Source of the DNA: Porphyra umbilicalis
Lineage: Eukaryota; Rhodophyta; Bangiophyceae; Bangiales; Bangiaceae
Length of the DNA: 64,000 nucleotides
Direction: 5' to 3'
Assembly: GCA_002049455.2 (NCBI GenBank)
Contig: KV918787.1
Location: 248,001 to 312,000, forward strand
Shown: positions 9,348 through 19,070 of the stretch, piece after piece
How the letters are laid out: each line of letters begins with the position of its first letter
Position numbering within the stretch: the stretch's first letter is position 1
Made by a program: the position numbers and the translations under genes
The notes under the pieces: generated by a model
Databases searched by the model: none
What the model was told of the DNA's origin: nothing
Seen by the model: only the letters and a program-made list of their open reading frames with translations

Positions 9348-11219
9348 TTAGGTGGAGTCATTGCTACTAGAGTCAACGGAAATGCGGTCTTCTTCTTCAG
9401 CATTTGCACCTCTCAGCACGTCTTGAACGGCCCCCACGACCGCGAGCGTCCTCTCCGTTGTTCGAACGAGAGCAACCTCTCGCGAGCTTTGCTTGCCCGC
9501 GTAGAAGCTACCCTCGTTGCGCGGCTTAGTAGACGAGCACAACGGGCACGGGGCGTTGGCCGTGTGGCCCATGAGGTGCGTCGTCTTGGAGACCTGCTTG
9601 TAGTCACCAATGAAGAGGGCTACGTCAGCAAACACCCGCACGTCCCGCCCATCGGGATCCTTGACAACCCAACCCGCTGTCGCTCCCTCCACCAAGTCAT
9701 TAGATATGGCCTCCAGGAACAAGTCGGAGTCCACCTCTGGAGCCGCCAAGCCAGTGGGACGCACAGCATGACGACTGGCGCGGTGCCTGAAGAGCCAAGA
9801 TAGATAAAGAATGTACACCCCACCCACAGACGCCGAGCGTCCCATTCGACAGACAAAGTCATCCAAGAAAAACGCAAGCAGCAACACAAAGGTGGGCATG
9901 CCATCCTCTCCGACATACTCCCTCCCGGAAAAGCCGTCCCCATCCATCTCAGTGGCCCGGGTAGGCCGCGAAGGGCTGCGGACGAGCTTTACACCGTCCA
10001 CCTTCCGTGTTGGCTCCCCTCGCACGTGCCACGAAATGGGCCCGTGCTTAATGGGCATCCAGTGCCGGGCATTGAGAATACCAACCAAAGTCCCGTTTTT
10101 GGAGCACGGGAAGGTGAAGTCTCCAGCGTGCACCGAGGCATCCGGACGCACGCCAGCGCCACGACCAGCAGAAGCCCCAGCGCCGATGGTTAGGCCGGAC
10201 ACCAAATCGCCGCCGGCAAGCGAGATGTCCACTACGTCTCCACTTCGCAGCGGGACTCCGTCAACGACAAAAGCTTGTAGCTCCCCACGGGACCCAAGCA
10301 CCTCCGCCCGATCGCGGCAAAAGCGGGAGTCCACGAACTCGGGGTGCCACCGGCGCTCCTCGCCGCTCCGTGTCCCCGCCAGGTTGAACAGTTCGTAGGT
10401 GGCACGCCACTGAAAATCCCTCTTGACATGGTCACTGGGGAGTATCACCTCGATCGGGACCGGTTCGGCTTCGGCATCGACTTGGACGACCACGTTCTGC
10501 ACAGGCAACCCGAAGGACGCACGAACAGCTGGCGCAATCTTGTTGCGCACCGTGTAGGAGGACGGCAGGGACAGAGAGCGCCATGTGGGACCGACAGTGG
10601 CCGCCAAGCGGCCGTTGTGGAACGTCCGCACTATGTCGTATGCCGCCTCCGTCACGGTGGTCTGCCCGCGAAGGAGCAAGTAGGAGAACAGTTGCTCCAG
10701 TCTGGAGAATGGAGAGCGCTTGGTGGGCGCGCTGCGGTGGCGGCTCTGTGCCCCGCCGTGGTCGTCCAAGGCTGGGCGTCTGAGGCCGTCGGCGCTCAAG
10801 AGGGCCTCGTCGCCGTCGGTTCTGGTCTCGCTTGGTGATACATGTCGGGAGGAGGACGATGAGATGTCGGATGTGCTGTCGTCAGTCGATGACGAGCTGC
10901 TGTCCCCGGCCATAGAGGCTACAGCATTCGCCACATCTTGAACGTAGGAAGCCTCGTCCTGCGCCACAGTGTCATCATCAGCCGCTCCCCCTCCAAGGAC
11001 GAGCGCAGGATGGCTCATGGCACCGTCTCCGTCTCGAACAGGACCCTCCGCGTCAGGAGCTACATCGCAAGGTAGGTCGCGACGAACGTTCTGGACACAG
11101 CCACTACCTGTCCCACGCGGAACACTGGCCGCCCCCACGTCCATGTCAGGGGGGGGCCACTCGACCTCCTCGTACTCGTCCTCATCGGGAGCCGTTGCCC
11201 GAGAAGCGCGGCGGAACAT
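9348..11219 (-). CDS. Tnp2-like transposase, N-terminal and core half
   Basis: I start at the ATG at 11,219 (MFRRASRATAPDEDEYEEVE); the open frame extends further upstream without another ATG. The protein begins with an acidic, Ser/Asp-rich linker (residues about 90-150). The core contains VRVFADVALFIGDYKQ followed after a few residues by GHTANAPCPLC. That Asp-containing strand followed by a Gly-His and a Cys-x2-Cys pair is typical of Tnp2-type DDE transposases. It ends shortly after SREVALVRTTERTLAVVGAV with an acidic/Ser tail and a stop, without the C-terminal block, which lies inverted at 7,762-9,222. A large hydrophobic stretch (FVLLLAFFLDDFVCRMG) belongs to the core. Whether this half is still expressed is unknown. 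Confidence 0.55.
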   Translation of the reverse strand: MFRRASRATAPDEDEYEEVEWPPPDMDVGAASVPRGTGSGCVQNVRRDLPCDVAPDAEGPVRDGDGAMSHPALVLGGGAADDDTVAQDEASYVQDVANAVASMAGDSSSSSTDDSTSDISSSSSRHVSPSETRTDGDEALLSADGLRRPALDDHGGAQSRHRSAPTKRSPFSRLEQLFSYLLLRGQTTVTEAAYDIVRTFHNGRLAATVGPTWRSLSLPSSYTVRNKIAPAVRASFGLPVQNVVVQVDAEAEPVPIEVILPSDHVKRDFQWRATYELFNLAGTRSGEERRWHPEFVDSRFCRDRAEVLGSRGELQAFVVDGVPLRSGDVVDISLAGGDLVSGLTIGAGASAGRGAGVRPDASVHAGDFTFPCSKNGTLVGILNARHWMPIKHGPISWHVRGEPTRKVDGVKLVRSPSRPTRATEMDGDGFSGREYVGEDGMPTFVLLLAFFLDDFVCRMGRSASVGGVYILYLSWLFRHRASRHAVRPTGLAAPEVDSDLFLEAISNDLVEGATAGWVVKDPDGRDVRVFADVALFIGDYKQVSKTTHLMGHTANAPCPLCSSTKPRNEGSFYAGKQSSREVALVRTTERTLAVVGAVQDVLRGANAEEEDRISVDSSSNDST

Positions 11220-11914
11220 GTCTATTGCAGCTAAGGTCAGGCGGAGCCCAGCGGCGCGAGGCAAGGGACCGGGGAGGTCGCACAGCGGTGCAGGTGCTGT
11301 CAAATGGGACGGGGTGATGCGGGGGCAGCGCAATGGGCACGGCCAAAAGAGACGGTGACGCAGGAGCGCGGCTGTGTGCGAGCCCGATAAGAGCGGCCAG
11401 TTCCCAGGAAGCGCGGTACGACATATACAGCAGAACTGTCAGCACGCCTGTCGTCGTTCAAAATGTAATGCGCACTTTCGAAAAAAGAATAATACCAAAC
11501 CGATATCAGACCATAGTCGAACTGTGCGGCTAACAGAGCGGCCGGCGCTCATAACTCGCCGATGCAGGGTGAAAGCACTTCAGCTGCAGCTCGGCCACTT
11601 GTGGCGCGTTGTTCCCCCCCTCGACCCGCACGCGCGGCGGCGGCTCCCGTGCCCACCGCACCAGCCGCCGCCGCCACCGCGACGCGACGGACGGGAGGCC
11701 CGCCTATCCAACCGCCTCCCCGAGCGCCGACGTGGACGTCGACGCGCCGCCGCCGCCGCCCGCCGCAGCAACGTCGTGGTCGGCCTGGCACGCCTCCCAC
11801 GCGACGAGCGCCAAAAACACCAGCGCACCGCGGCGCATGTCGCGCGTTGTCGCGTCCCCGAGGCCATGCTCGGACGCGACGCGCATTGTTCTGCGGACGG
11901 GGCGGAGGCGCGCG
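11220..11914. other. Gene-free interval upstream of the transposase
   Basis: The first 300 bases hold the upstream extension of the transposase frame and a probable minus-strand promoter region. From about 11,540 the DNA is GC-rich and open in many frames. No domain is recognised. Confidence 0.4.
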
Positions 11915-12613
11915 TCATGTCCGCCGAGCGCCGCGCCGACGGCCGATGTTGCGGACGTGGCGACGGCGGCGGCGGTGGCGGTGGGGGTAGACGCGGTCGG
12001 GGCCGCTGACGTGGCTGCCGCCGCCGCGCCGCCGCCGCTGGCGCTGTCCGCGTCGCCCGCGCCGCCGGCGGCGCCTCCGCCGCCGGACGCCCACGCGCAG
12101 CCGGACGAGACGATAGAGCGGAGAGGCCGCCGCCGATACCGAGCTCATAGTCGGGGTCCTCGGCGTCCAGGTCAATTCACGAGTGGCCTGTAATGTCCGA
12201 GGCGGGGGGCAGCTTTCGGCTCGAGCCTGGCCCTGCCACTGCCGCCGACAACGCCGCTCGTCGCGCCGCCGCGGTGGCCGCGTCGGTAGCCGCCGCCGGC
12301 AGCAGCGCACCTGTCTGCCCCCGCTGCCGGGCGGTGCGGTGGCGGCGGCGGCAGTGGCGGCGGCGGCGGCGACAGCCGACGTTCGACCGCCGGCGCCACC
12401 GCCGCCGTCGCGGCTCGGGGCGGATCCCTCGCCGGCGCCGCCGCCGCCGCCGCCGCCACTGCCGCCGCCGCTGCAGCCGCCGCGGATGGCGACGCGTCGG
12501 CAGGCAGCGACGGCAACCACCCCCCCCCCCCCCCCTCCCCCCCCCCCGTGCTTGGCCCGCCGGTGCGCGTCGACGCCCTCCCCCGTCTGGTACGTGGCGC
12601 CGCAGTAGGCGCA
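11915..12613 (-). CDS. C2H2 zinc-finger exon (possibly of the oxygenase gene)
   Basis: At its 5' end the frame encodes CAYCGATYQTGEGVDAHRRA followed by KH. This is a textbook classical zinc finger, C-x2-C-x12-H-x4-H. No ATG precedes it; instead the minus strand reads a strong pyrimidine tract ending attgtttcag, a splice acceptor, directly before the first Cys codon. The oxygenase gene stops only 48 bases upstream on the same strand. A GT at 12,666 would join its codon 110 after the first iron-binding His in phase to this exon through a 53-base intron. After the finger a poly-G run makes the frame uncertain. The remaining sequence is Gly, Ala and Arg-rich, so only the finger is well supported. 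The end given is that of the open frame. Confidence 0.45.
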   Translation of the reverse strand, partial: CAYCGATYQTGEGVDAHRRAKHGGGGGGGGGVVAVAACRRVAIRGGCSGGGSGGGGGGGAGEGSAPSRDGGGGAGGRTSAVAAAAATAAAATAPPGSGGRQVRCCRRRLPTRPPRRRDERRCRRQWQGQARAESCPPPRTLQATRELTWTPRTPTMSSVSAAASPLYRLVRLRVGVRRRRRRRRRGRRGQRQRRRRGGGSHVSGPDRVYPHRHRRRRRHVRNIGRRRGARRT

Positions 12614-12660
12614 CTGAAACAATAAAAAGAAAACGAGGAGAGTTCACAAGAGCAGAATAC

Positions 12661-15285
12661 CTACACGTAATCATAAAGCAAGGAAGTGTGCTCCGCATAG
12701 CGCATGTGCACACCGTCGGTGTGGACTGCCAAGTAGAAATTCACACACCGCTGCTGCCGACGACCATCCGGGTTGTTCGCACCGCGGTGGATAAGGTCAG
12801 AGCGAACAATCAAACAACGCCCAACTGGAATAAAGACACGCTTGGGGGGAGGTAGAGGCTCAGCCGGCGTCCCCACAGGAGCCCCTCCATAGGTTCCGGA
12901 CCATAAGTCGACATACGTGCCCTCCTCGAAAGAAAAGTACACCGTGAGCAGTGTGGCGCCGGATCCCCCCACCTCCACATAGCGTCCTGTATCGGCGTGC
13001 GCCAACTGGGCCAGAGCACGCGGCATCGCAATGATGAGATTGGGCGTCACACCATCATACGTGACACCCAGTTCATCGCCAACTAGCGCAGCGAGGCTAG
13101 ACGCAATGTGCCGCACCGCCCTCGCGAAAAATCCATTCCCCTCCACCGCCACTTGTCGACGCCCCCGGTCGACCCCGGCAGCTCCAGCAGCTTCCATAAC
13201 CTCAATAGGCTGGGAGTTGAAGATGAGGTCCGCAGTCGAGGCCGACGGGCGTCGACCGCCTCGGCGCAAGCGGTCCAGCCAGCCCCCAGGCACTGTGTCG
13301 CCTGTCAACACCCAGCCGCGCCCCCCGCGGTCCAGCGCTGACGGAATGGTGACGCCGTCATCCTTTTCCGGAGAAGGCGTGACAACACGCGGTGGCAAGG
13401 CGGCGGACCCCGTCGCCGACGTGGCCCCGCTCGATTCGGCCAAGGCAGTCAGCGGCGGATTGCGCAACGTCGGAGCGGACGCGGCATCTGCCGCAGTCTT
13501 GGTCGCGTGCGCCGTGGGGGGCACAGATGCAGGCGTCCAATCACGAGCCGTCTTCGTCGGCGGCACGGGTGGCGGCGTCGGCGCCGGCGCCGCGTCGCCG
13601 GATGACTTGGTCGGTGACACGGTGGGTTGCGCCGACGCAACCGCCGCGTCGGCGGTGGTCGTGCTCGGGGACGCGGTCGGCGGCGTCGACGCGGACGCCC
13701 TGCCGCCGACGGTCTTGGTTGGGATCGTCGCGAGCGTCGCCGAGACAGGCGCCGAATCGTCGGCCTCCAGGGTCGGCAGCACGGTGAGCGGCGTCGGCGC
13801 GGGCGCCGCGTCGCCGGGTGTCTTGGTCAGGGGCGCGGTGGGTCGCGCCGACGCAACCGCCGCGTCGGCGGTGGTCTTGGTCGGGGACGCGGTCGGCGGC
13901 GTCCACGCGGACGCCGTGCGGCCGGCGGTCTTGGTTGGGATCGTTGCGAGCGGCGCCGAAACAGGCGCCGAATCGTCGGCCTCCACGGTCGGCAGCACGG
14001 TGGGCGGCGTCGGCGCGGGCGCCGTGTCGCCGGATGTCTTGGTCGGGGGCGCGGTGGGTCGCGCCGACGCAACCGCCGCGTCGGCTGTGGTCTTGGTCGG
14101 GGACGCGGTCGGCGGCATCGACGCGAACGCCGTGCCAGTGGTCGTCTTGGTCGGCGACGCGGTGGGCGGCGTCGGTGAGGGGGCCGTGTCGGCGGTGGGC
14201 GCAGTCGGGGGAGCGGCGGGCAGTGCCGACGCAGGCGCCGAATCGTCAGCCGCCACGGGCGGGGGCGATGCAGACGGCGTCGACGCGGGCGCCGTGTTGG
14301 CGACGTTCTTGGTCGCGGTCTCGTTGGTCGGCGCCGGCGGAGGCGCCCAACAATCGGTCGCCATGGTCAGGGGCGCGATGGGCGGCGTCGACGCGGACAC
14401 CGATCCGACGGCGTTCTTGATCGGGGGCGTGGTGGGCGGCATGGATGCGGACGCCGTCTCGGCGGCGGTCTTGGGCGGAAGCGCGGTGGGCGTTGTAGGC
14501 ACGGGCGCCACGTCGGCGGCGGTCTTGGTCGGGGGCGCGATCGGCGGCGCCCACATGAGGGTCGTGGCGACCGTCGTGGTGTGTTCTGCCGTCGGCGCCG
14601 TCGTCGACGGGGCGTTGGTAGCTATACCTGCTCTCTGGAAAGCGGGCGGGGGGTGTGGGCAGGGTTGAGGAGTGGTGCGTGAATTTCGTGGTGCGGCTGG
14701 CGCCATCGGCGTAGCCGCCACACGGGACGGAGCCCGCGTCGTTGGAGCGATCGCCACTCCGTGCGGGATCGGCGCCTTTTCAGGCGCGACCGCCTGCACG
14801 GAGGGGAACGGCGCCGACGACGTGACCACCGCCCAAGTCGTTTTCAAAGTCTTGTCCGCAGCCGCGGAGTAGGTCGGCGAGGGGCAGGCCGCAGGCAGCC
14901 CGTTTGCAAGGGCTGACCAATCCCAAAAGGAACCTTCCAGGCACGACGAGGGCGGCACAGGCGACATGTCCATCATGGACGATGAGCCTGGGAGGGGGTT
15001 GCTCGAAAGCGCCGCGGGCTCGCCGCAGCTCCTCTCATCCACTTGCCCACCGTCCATCCGGACGCGCTTGCCGGGTGGCAAATCGGAAGCGCGTCGGCGC
15101 CTTGTCGCCGGCGTCAAAGGTCGTGGTTGGGTACGGGCCGGCAATGGTGAACCGCACTCATTATGCCTGCCATCACGAGGCCGCCCCGCCCTCTTGCTGC
15201 GTCTGCCAAGGTCCCGGTAGCGGCTGCTGCGGCAGCGGCGCGTCTTGCTGCCGCTGGACTGAGACGAAGGGGACGCGTCCATCTC
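12661..15285 (-). CDS. 2-oxoglutarate/Fe(II)-dependent oxygenase with long Pro/Thr repeat
   Basis: The ATG at 15,285 (MDASPSSQSSGSKTRRCRSS) gives 874 residues. A basic N-terminus with nuclear-signal-like clusters is followed by about 450 residues rich in Pro, Thr and Ala, with a 72-residue repeat built of about 18-residue units. The C-terminal 170 residues form a double-stranded beta-helix oxygenase domain. It has the first iron ligands H763 and D765 in QLAHAD, the third ligand H833 in SDLIHRGANN, and a following Arg cluster near 843 that would bind 2-oxoglutarate. Such enzymes hydroxylate proteins, nucleic acids or small molecules; the substrate cannot be told here. TET/JBP-type relatives accompany some DNA transposons in fungi and algae, and a transposase lies just downstream on the same strand. 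The stop may be bypassed by splicing to the zinc-finger exon. Confidence 0.7.
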   Translation of the reverse strand, partial: EMDASPSSQSSGSKTRRCRSSRYRDLGRRSKRAGRPRDGRHNECGSPLPARTQPRPLTPATRRRRASDLPPGKRVRMDGGQVDERSCGEPAALSSNPLPGSSSMMDMSPVPPSSCLEGSFWDWSALANGLPAACPSPTYSAAADKTLKTTWAVVTSSAPFPSVQAVAPEKAPIPHGVAIAPTTRAPSRVAATPMAPAAPRNSRTTPQPCPHPPPAFQRAGIATNAPSTTAPTAEHTTTVATTLMWAPPIAPPTKTAADVAPVPTTPTALPPKTAAETASASMPPTTPPIKNAVGSVSASTPPIAPLTMATDCWAPPPAPTNETATKNVANTAPASTPSASPPPVAADDSAPASALPAAPPTAPTADTAPSPTPPTASPTKTTTGTAFASMPPTASPTKTTADAAVASARPTAPPTKTSGDTAPAPTPPTVLPTVEADDSAPVSAPLATIPTKTAGRTASAWTPPTASPTKTTADAAVASARPTAPLTKTPGDAAPAPTPLTVLPTLEADDSAPVSATLATIPTKTVGGRASASTPPTASPSTTTADAAVASAQPTVSPTKSSGDAAPAPTPPPVPPTKTARDWTPASVPPTAHATKTAADAASAPTLRNPPLTALAESSGATSATGSAALPPRVVTPSPEKDDGVTIPSALDRGGRGWVLTGDTVPGGWLDRLRRGGRRPSASTADLIFNSQPIEVMEAAGAAGVDRGRRQVAVEGNGFFARAVRHIASSLAALVGDELGVTYDGVTPNLIIAMPRALAQLAHADTGRYVEVGGSGATLLTVYFSFEEGTYVDLWSGTYGGAPVGTPAEPLPPPKRVFIPVGRCLIVRSDLIHRGANNPDGRRQQRCVNFYLAVHTDGVHMRYAEHTSLLYDYV
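13560..14600 (-). repeat. 216-bp coding tandem repeat inside the oxygenase gene
   Basis: Blocks beginning around gcgccgacgcaaccgccgcg recur at about 13,630, 13,847 and 14,060, spaced about 216 bases. Each encodes about 72 residues made of four Pro/Thr/Lys units of about 18 residues. Outer units are more diverged. All spacings are multiples of three, so the repeat evolves as protein. Confidence 0.75.
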
Positions 15286-16004
15286 TGTGTGTCGGAGAGA
15301 GCGGAGGGGTGGGAAGCGCCGGGAGGACAGGCCAAGAAATCTCAAGAGTGTGAATAAACGTCGGCGGGAAGGTACGGCGGTGACCGGCGCGCTCCTGCCC
15401 ACTGTTGCTCGCTTGGAAGGTGCTCGATGGGTGGCAACCCGGGGCGTCCCGAAAAGATTCTCCCTCACGCGACACAGTCGACGAGATCGGCCCCGCGTTC
15501 GACCCCCCAGCCGCAGGACTTGGACCGCGCGACTGGTGGTATTAGGATTCGTCAAGCCCGCACGCAAACACGCGGGTATGCAAAGCTACAGGCACCTGCA
15601 AGTGCGCACAAGCACTGCCGTGCGCGGGACTACGGGGTGCGCTCGTAACGCAGCTGGGGGGGGGGGGGGGAGGGACCGACGGTCGGCGGCGCAGCCCGTA
15701 GCAGGGCCGTGAGGGGGGGGGGGGGGGGGGGAGCGGCCGCGTGGTGCTCGCGTCGGCCACGACCGGCGACCGTGGGTGGCAGCCGGCCGTGGTGGCGGAT
15801 GGCGCGGCTGGCCGGCCCGCCGCCGGCCGCAGCGTGCGGCTAGCGTCGTTTGTCGACACGCGCGTGGCGGCCGCGGCTGCCGTCCGCCCCCCCCGGCGCC
15901 CCGCCGGTGGACAGCCGCAGCGGGGGGTGCCCTCACCAAGACACTCCCCGCCCCCGCCGTAGACGGCGTGCTCCCCTACTTCCTCCCCCCTTGATGTCGG
16001 CACG
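15286..16004. other. Oxygenase upstream region and poly-G tracts
   Basis: The region upstream of the oxygenase ATG is open for another 94 codons without an ATG. Two long G runs lie at about 15,657-15,670 and 15,713-15,731. No separate gene is supported. Confidence 0.4.
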
Positions 16005-16775
16005 GTGCGGGCGCGCCCTGCGGCGGGCGGCAGCCGCACCGCCCGCGCGCGCGTGGCGGTCGCGGATTTGGTCCCCAGCCCCCCCAACGTGCCTGCCGCT
16101 GCCGCCTCCCCCACCGCCGCGTCGGCACAGCCGCTCGTCACCATCGACGTGGACGCGGCCGGCGTCGCGACGCGCGACGTGGCGACGGCCTGCAACCTCC
16201 GCTTCCGTTCTGATGCCGGGCGCGTGACGGAGTGCCTGTCCGCCGTCTTCCGGCAGCCAGCGTCGCCTCTTGAGCTCCACGGCGACGCGGCGCCCACTGT
16301 GATGGCCGTGCGCCTCGAAACCGACGGGGACGTGCCGGGGCTGTCGGCCGTTAGCGGCCGCCTGCGCTTTGACGACTCGGCATTGTTTTCAGACGGGCCG
16401 ACGGGGGCCCTCGGATCACTCCCGCCGACGGTGGTGGGGTGCCTCGACGTGGAGCGCGGCTACGACGTCGTCGGCGCCGTGCAACCAGTCGCTGTCGACG
16501 CTCCTCGACACGTTTGCGGTGCGCCAGTGCGTAACCGTGGTGGCGACGGTGCGGGGGCAGGCCCGCATGAGCGGGCCCCACGGCGCGCCGGTCGTGGCGA
16601 GGTAGACCGAGACGGTGGCCCCGGATGGCGGCAGCGGCGGCCGTCGCGGCGGTGGCGGCAGCAGGGGCGGTGGCGGAGAGGGGGGCGCGGCCGTTCGTGC
16701 GGGCGGCCACGTCGGCGCCGCAGCCGACGCGGCGGGCGGCGCCGGCACCCGGTGATGGTGCGTGTGAAACAATAA
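16005..16775 (+). CDS. Hypothetical protein, weakly supported
   Basis: The frame runs 256 codons from an ATG to TAA within the sequence aaacaataaa, which could also serve as a poly(A) signal. Residues 45-165 look protein-like: VTIDVDAAGVATRDVATACN, then segments with alternating hydrophobic and acidic residues such as LSAVSGRLRFDDSALFSDG. The last 90 residues become Arg/Gly-rich like the shadows around it. I recognise no family. It could be part of a longer gene with exons in the surrounding low-complexity DNA. Confidence 0.3.
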   Translation: MRARPAAGGSRTARARVAVADLVPSPPNVPAAAASPTAASAQPLVTIDVDAAGVATRDVATACNLRFRSDAGRVTECLSAVFRQPASPLELHGDAAPTVMAVRLETDGDVPGLSAVSGRLRFDDSALFSDGPTGALGSLPPTVVGCLDVERGYDVVGAVQPVAVDAPRHVCGAPVRNRGGDGAGAGPHERAPRRAGRGEVDRDGGPGWRQRRPSRRWRQQGRWRRGGRGRSCGRPRRRRSRRGGRRRHPVMVRVKQ

Positions 16776-16950
16776 AATGCGTGCCCAACCTCTGAGCTAG
16801 GTCGGCAGTGCTCATGCCCAATCATATCGCATGAGGAGCTATGACACAAAAAAAAAATCACAGTGTCCCGCCTCGGCGGTGGCGGCGCCGCCGCCGCATC
16901 GGCGCGCGCGTCGGCGGCCCCGTATTTGACCTCGACAACCCGGTGGACGC

Positions 16951-17660
16951 GCCGCCGTCGACGACCCCCCCACCGGCGGCCGCACCAACGAGGGTGCCGC
17001 GCGGCCGACGCCCGCCACGCCGTCGGCGCCCCCACCTTCCCCCCCCCGACGGATCCGCCGTGGCGATGACGACCGGTGGCGCGATGCCCCCCCCCCGCCG
17101 GACGGCCACCCTCGGCACTGCGTGTCCCCGCCGCCACGCCCGTGGCCACTGCGCCGGCGGTGGCGGCAGGTGCGCCGCCCCCGGCCGCGCCGCCGCCGCC
17201 GCCGCCGCCGCCGTGACCGCCAGCCGCTGCCCCCCCCCCCGCGGCGGCCAGCGAGGCCGACGCGCCGCCGTCGACGACCCCCCCACCGGCGGCCGCCACC
17301 AACGAGGGTGCCGCGCGGCCGACGCCCGCCACGCCGTCGGTGCCCCCACCCCCCCCTTCCCGACGGATCCGCCGTGGCGATGCCGACCGGTGGTGCGATG
17401 CCCCCCCCCGCCGGACGGCCACCCTCGGCACTGCGTGTCCCCGCCGCCACGCCCGTGGCCACTGCGCCGGCGGTGGCGGCAGGTGCGCCGCCCCCGGCCG
17501 CGCCGCCGCCGCCGCCGCCGTGACCACCAGCCGCTGCCCCCCCCCCGCGGCGGCCAGCGAGGCCGACGCGCCGCCGTCGACGACCCCCCCACCGGCGGCC
17601 GCCACCAACGAGGGTGCCACGCGGCCGACGCCCGCCACGCCGTCGGCGCCCCCACCCTCG
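16951..17660. repeat. Tandem repeat of about 310 bp, 2.3 copies
   Basis: The segment gccgccgtcgacgaccc starts at 16,951, 17,264 and 17,570, giving unit lengths of 313 and 306. The units differ mainly in the length of C runs, which shifts all reading frames between copies. This argues against a conserved coding role. Confidence 0.85.
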
Positions 17661-19036
17661 ACGACGCGGCGCCCCGTCGCGCCTAGCGCCCGCGCCAATG
17701 CGATGGGCCAACCCAGCGCGACAAAATGGCCGGAGCACTCGTGGACCGCGGGCATGCCGGACCTGGACGACGTGGCGCCCCATCGCGACATACACGGGCG
17801 CCAAAGCGGCAGGCAAGCCTACCACGGGCCATTGAGAAAGACAACCTCTCCTGCTGCCCTTCTTTTTGACGGGGCTGTTCATTCCGTTTGTGGCACAAAT
17901 ACAGGTCTCCTATTGGTCAGCCCGACCACCAGAAGCCGGCACACAATCGTCTCATGAACACACGCAGCCCGAAGGCTGCGCCCATTGCATCTGAAAGAGG
18001 CGCAGGTCGTGCCCGTTCGAGCTGTAAGCAATTAGGTGCTTCGTGTATGATTGGTGACCGCGTCGGGCCGGCTGGCGCGGCGCGCGCCCCGCCCTCCAGG
18101 ACCCCTGTGACGGCGCCTGGTCGGCGACAGTTCGCGTCTGTGGCAGCATGGGTCGTGATCGTCCGTGTCGTGGTGTCGGTGACAGGAAGGACACCTCCAC
18201 TCCGCTCCCCCGCCCCCCCCCCCCCCCCTTCCCGTGAGTGGCGCCATGACCTCTCCTGCGCCCACGCCGCCCGTCCACGTCGCGGGGCCCACCTCGGCCG
18301 GCGGCCGCCGCCACGCCGCCGCCAAGATGCCCGGCCACGGTGGGCCGTGGTGGTCGCCGAGGTTTCGCCCCTGCCAGCCACCATGCGTCACCCTCGTGGC
18401 ACCCGCGCAGACGACGAGGCCCCCACCGCGGATACTATCGCTGTCTCCGCGACCGCGTGCGCTACTCGCACCACCGCCGCTGTGAGGTAGCTCTCTGGGT
18501 GCCTTGGGCTTGCCGTGTTGCACGTTCCACCCTCGCGTCCCTTCCCCCACCCTCGCGTCCCTCCCCTTTCCACCCTCGCGTCCCTCCCCCCTCCCCTGGG
18601 CATCCCGCTGTGCTGCGTGCGGCGCATCCGCCCGGCCGCCGTCTCCCTGCGTTTGCAGTCGCGGCCGACGCGCGGCACCGCCCCCCTCGCCCCCGCCGGC
18701 GGGCAGCGGTCACCATGGAGGCGACCTCGATGGTTCTTTCAAACCCCCCCGAACGGTTGCTGCTCCCCCCCCCCGGCGACGGCTGGGGCCGCGCCTGCCG
18801 CCATCGCGTCGGCGCAGCCGCCATCGCCCGCGGTCGCGATCGTCCCTGCGGGTACGCTCCCTGCGGGATCCATTGCGGGCGCGCCCGCGCCCGTCGCCGC
18901 CGCCGCAGGCGTGGGGGCAGAGGTCGACGCTGCCGTGGCCCCTGTCGGCAGCGCGCCCGTCGACGCGGTGGCGGGCGAGGCGGCGGCGGCGGGCGCGGCG
19001 GCGGCGGCGGCGGGGGGCGTCGTGGACGTGGTGGCC

Positions 19037-19070
<34 letters not shown>

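Noticed and set aside
12615-12627. aaacaataaa as a plus-strand poly(A) signal
   Set aside because: The same bases read as the pyrimidine tract of a good minus-strand splice acceptor in front of a zinc finger, which is better supported.
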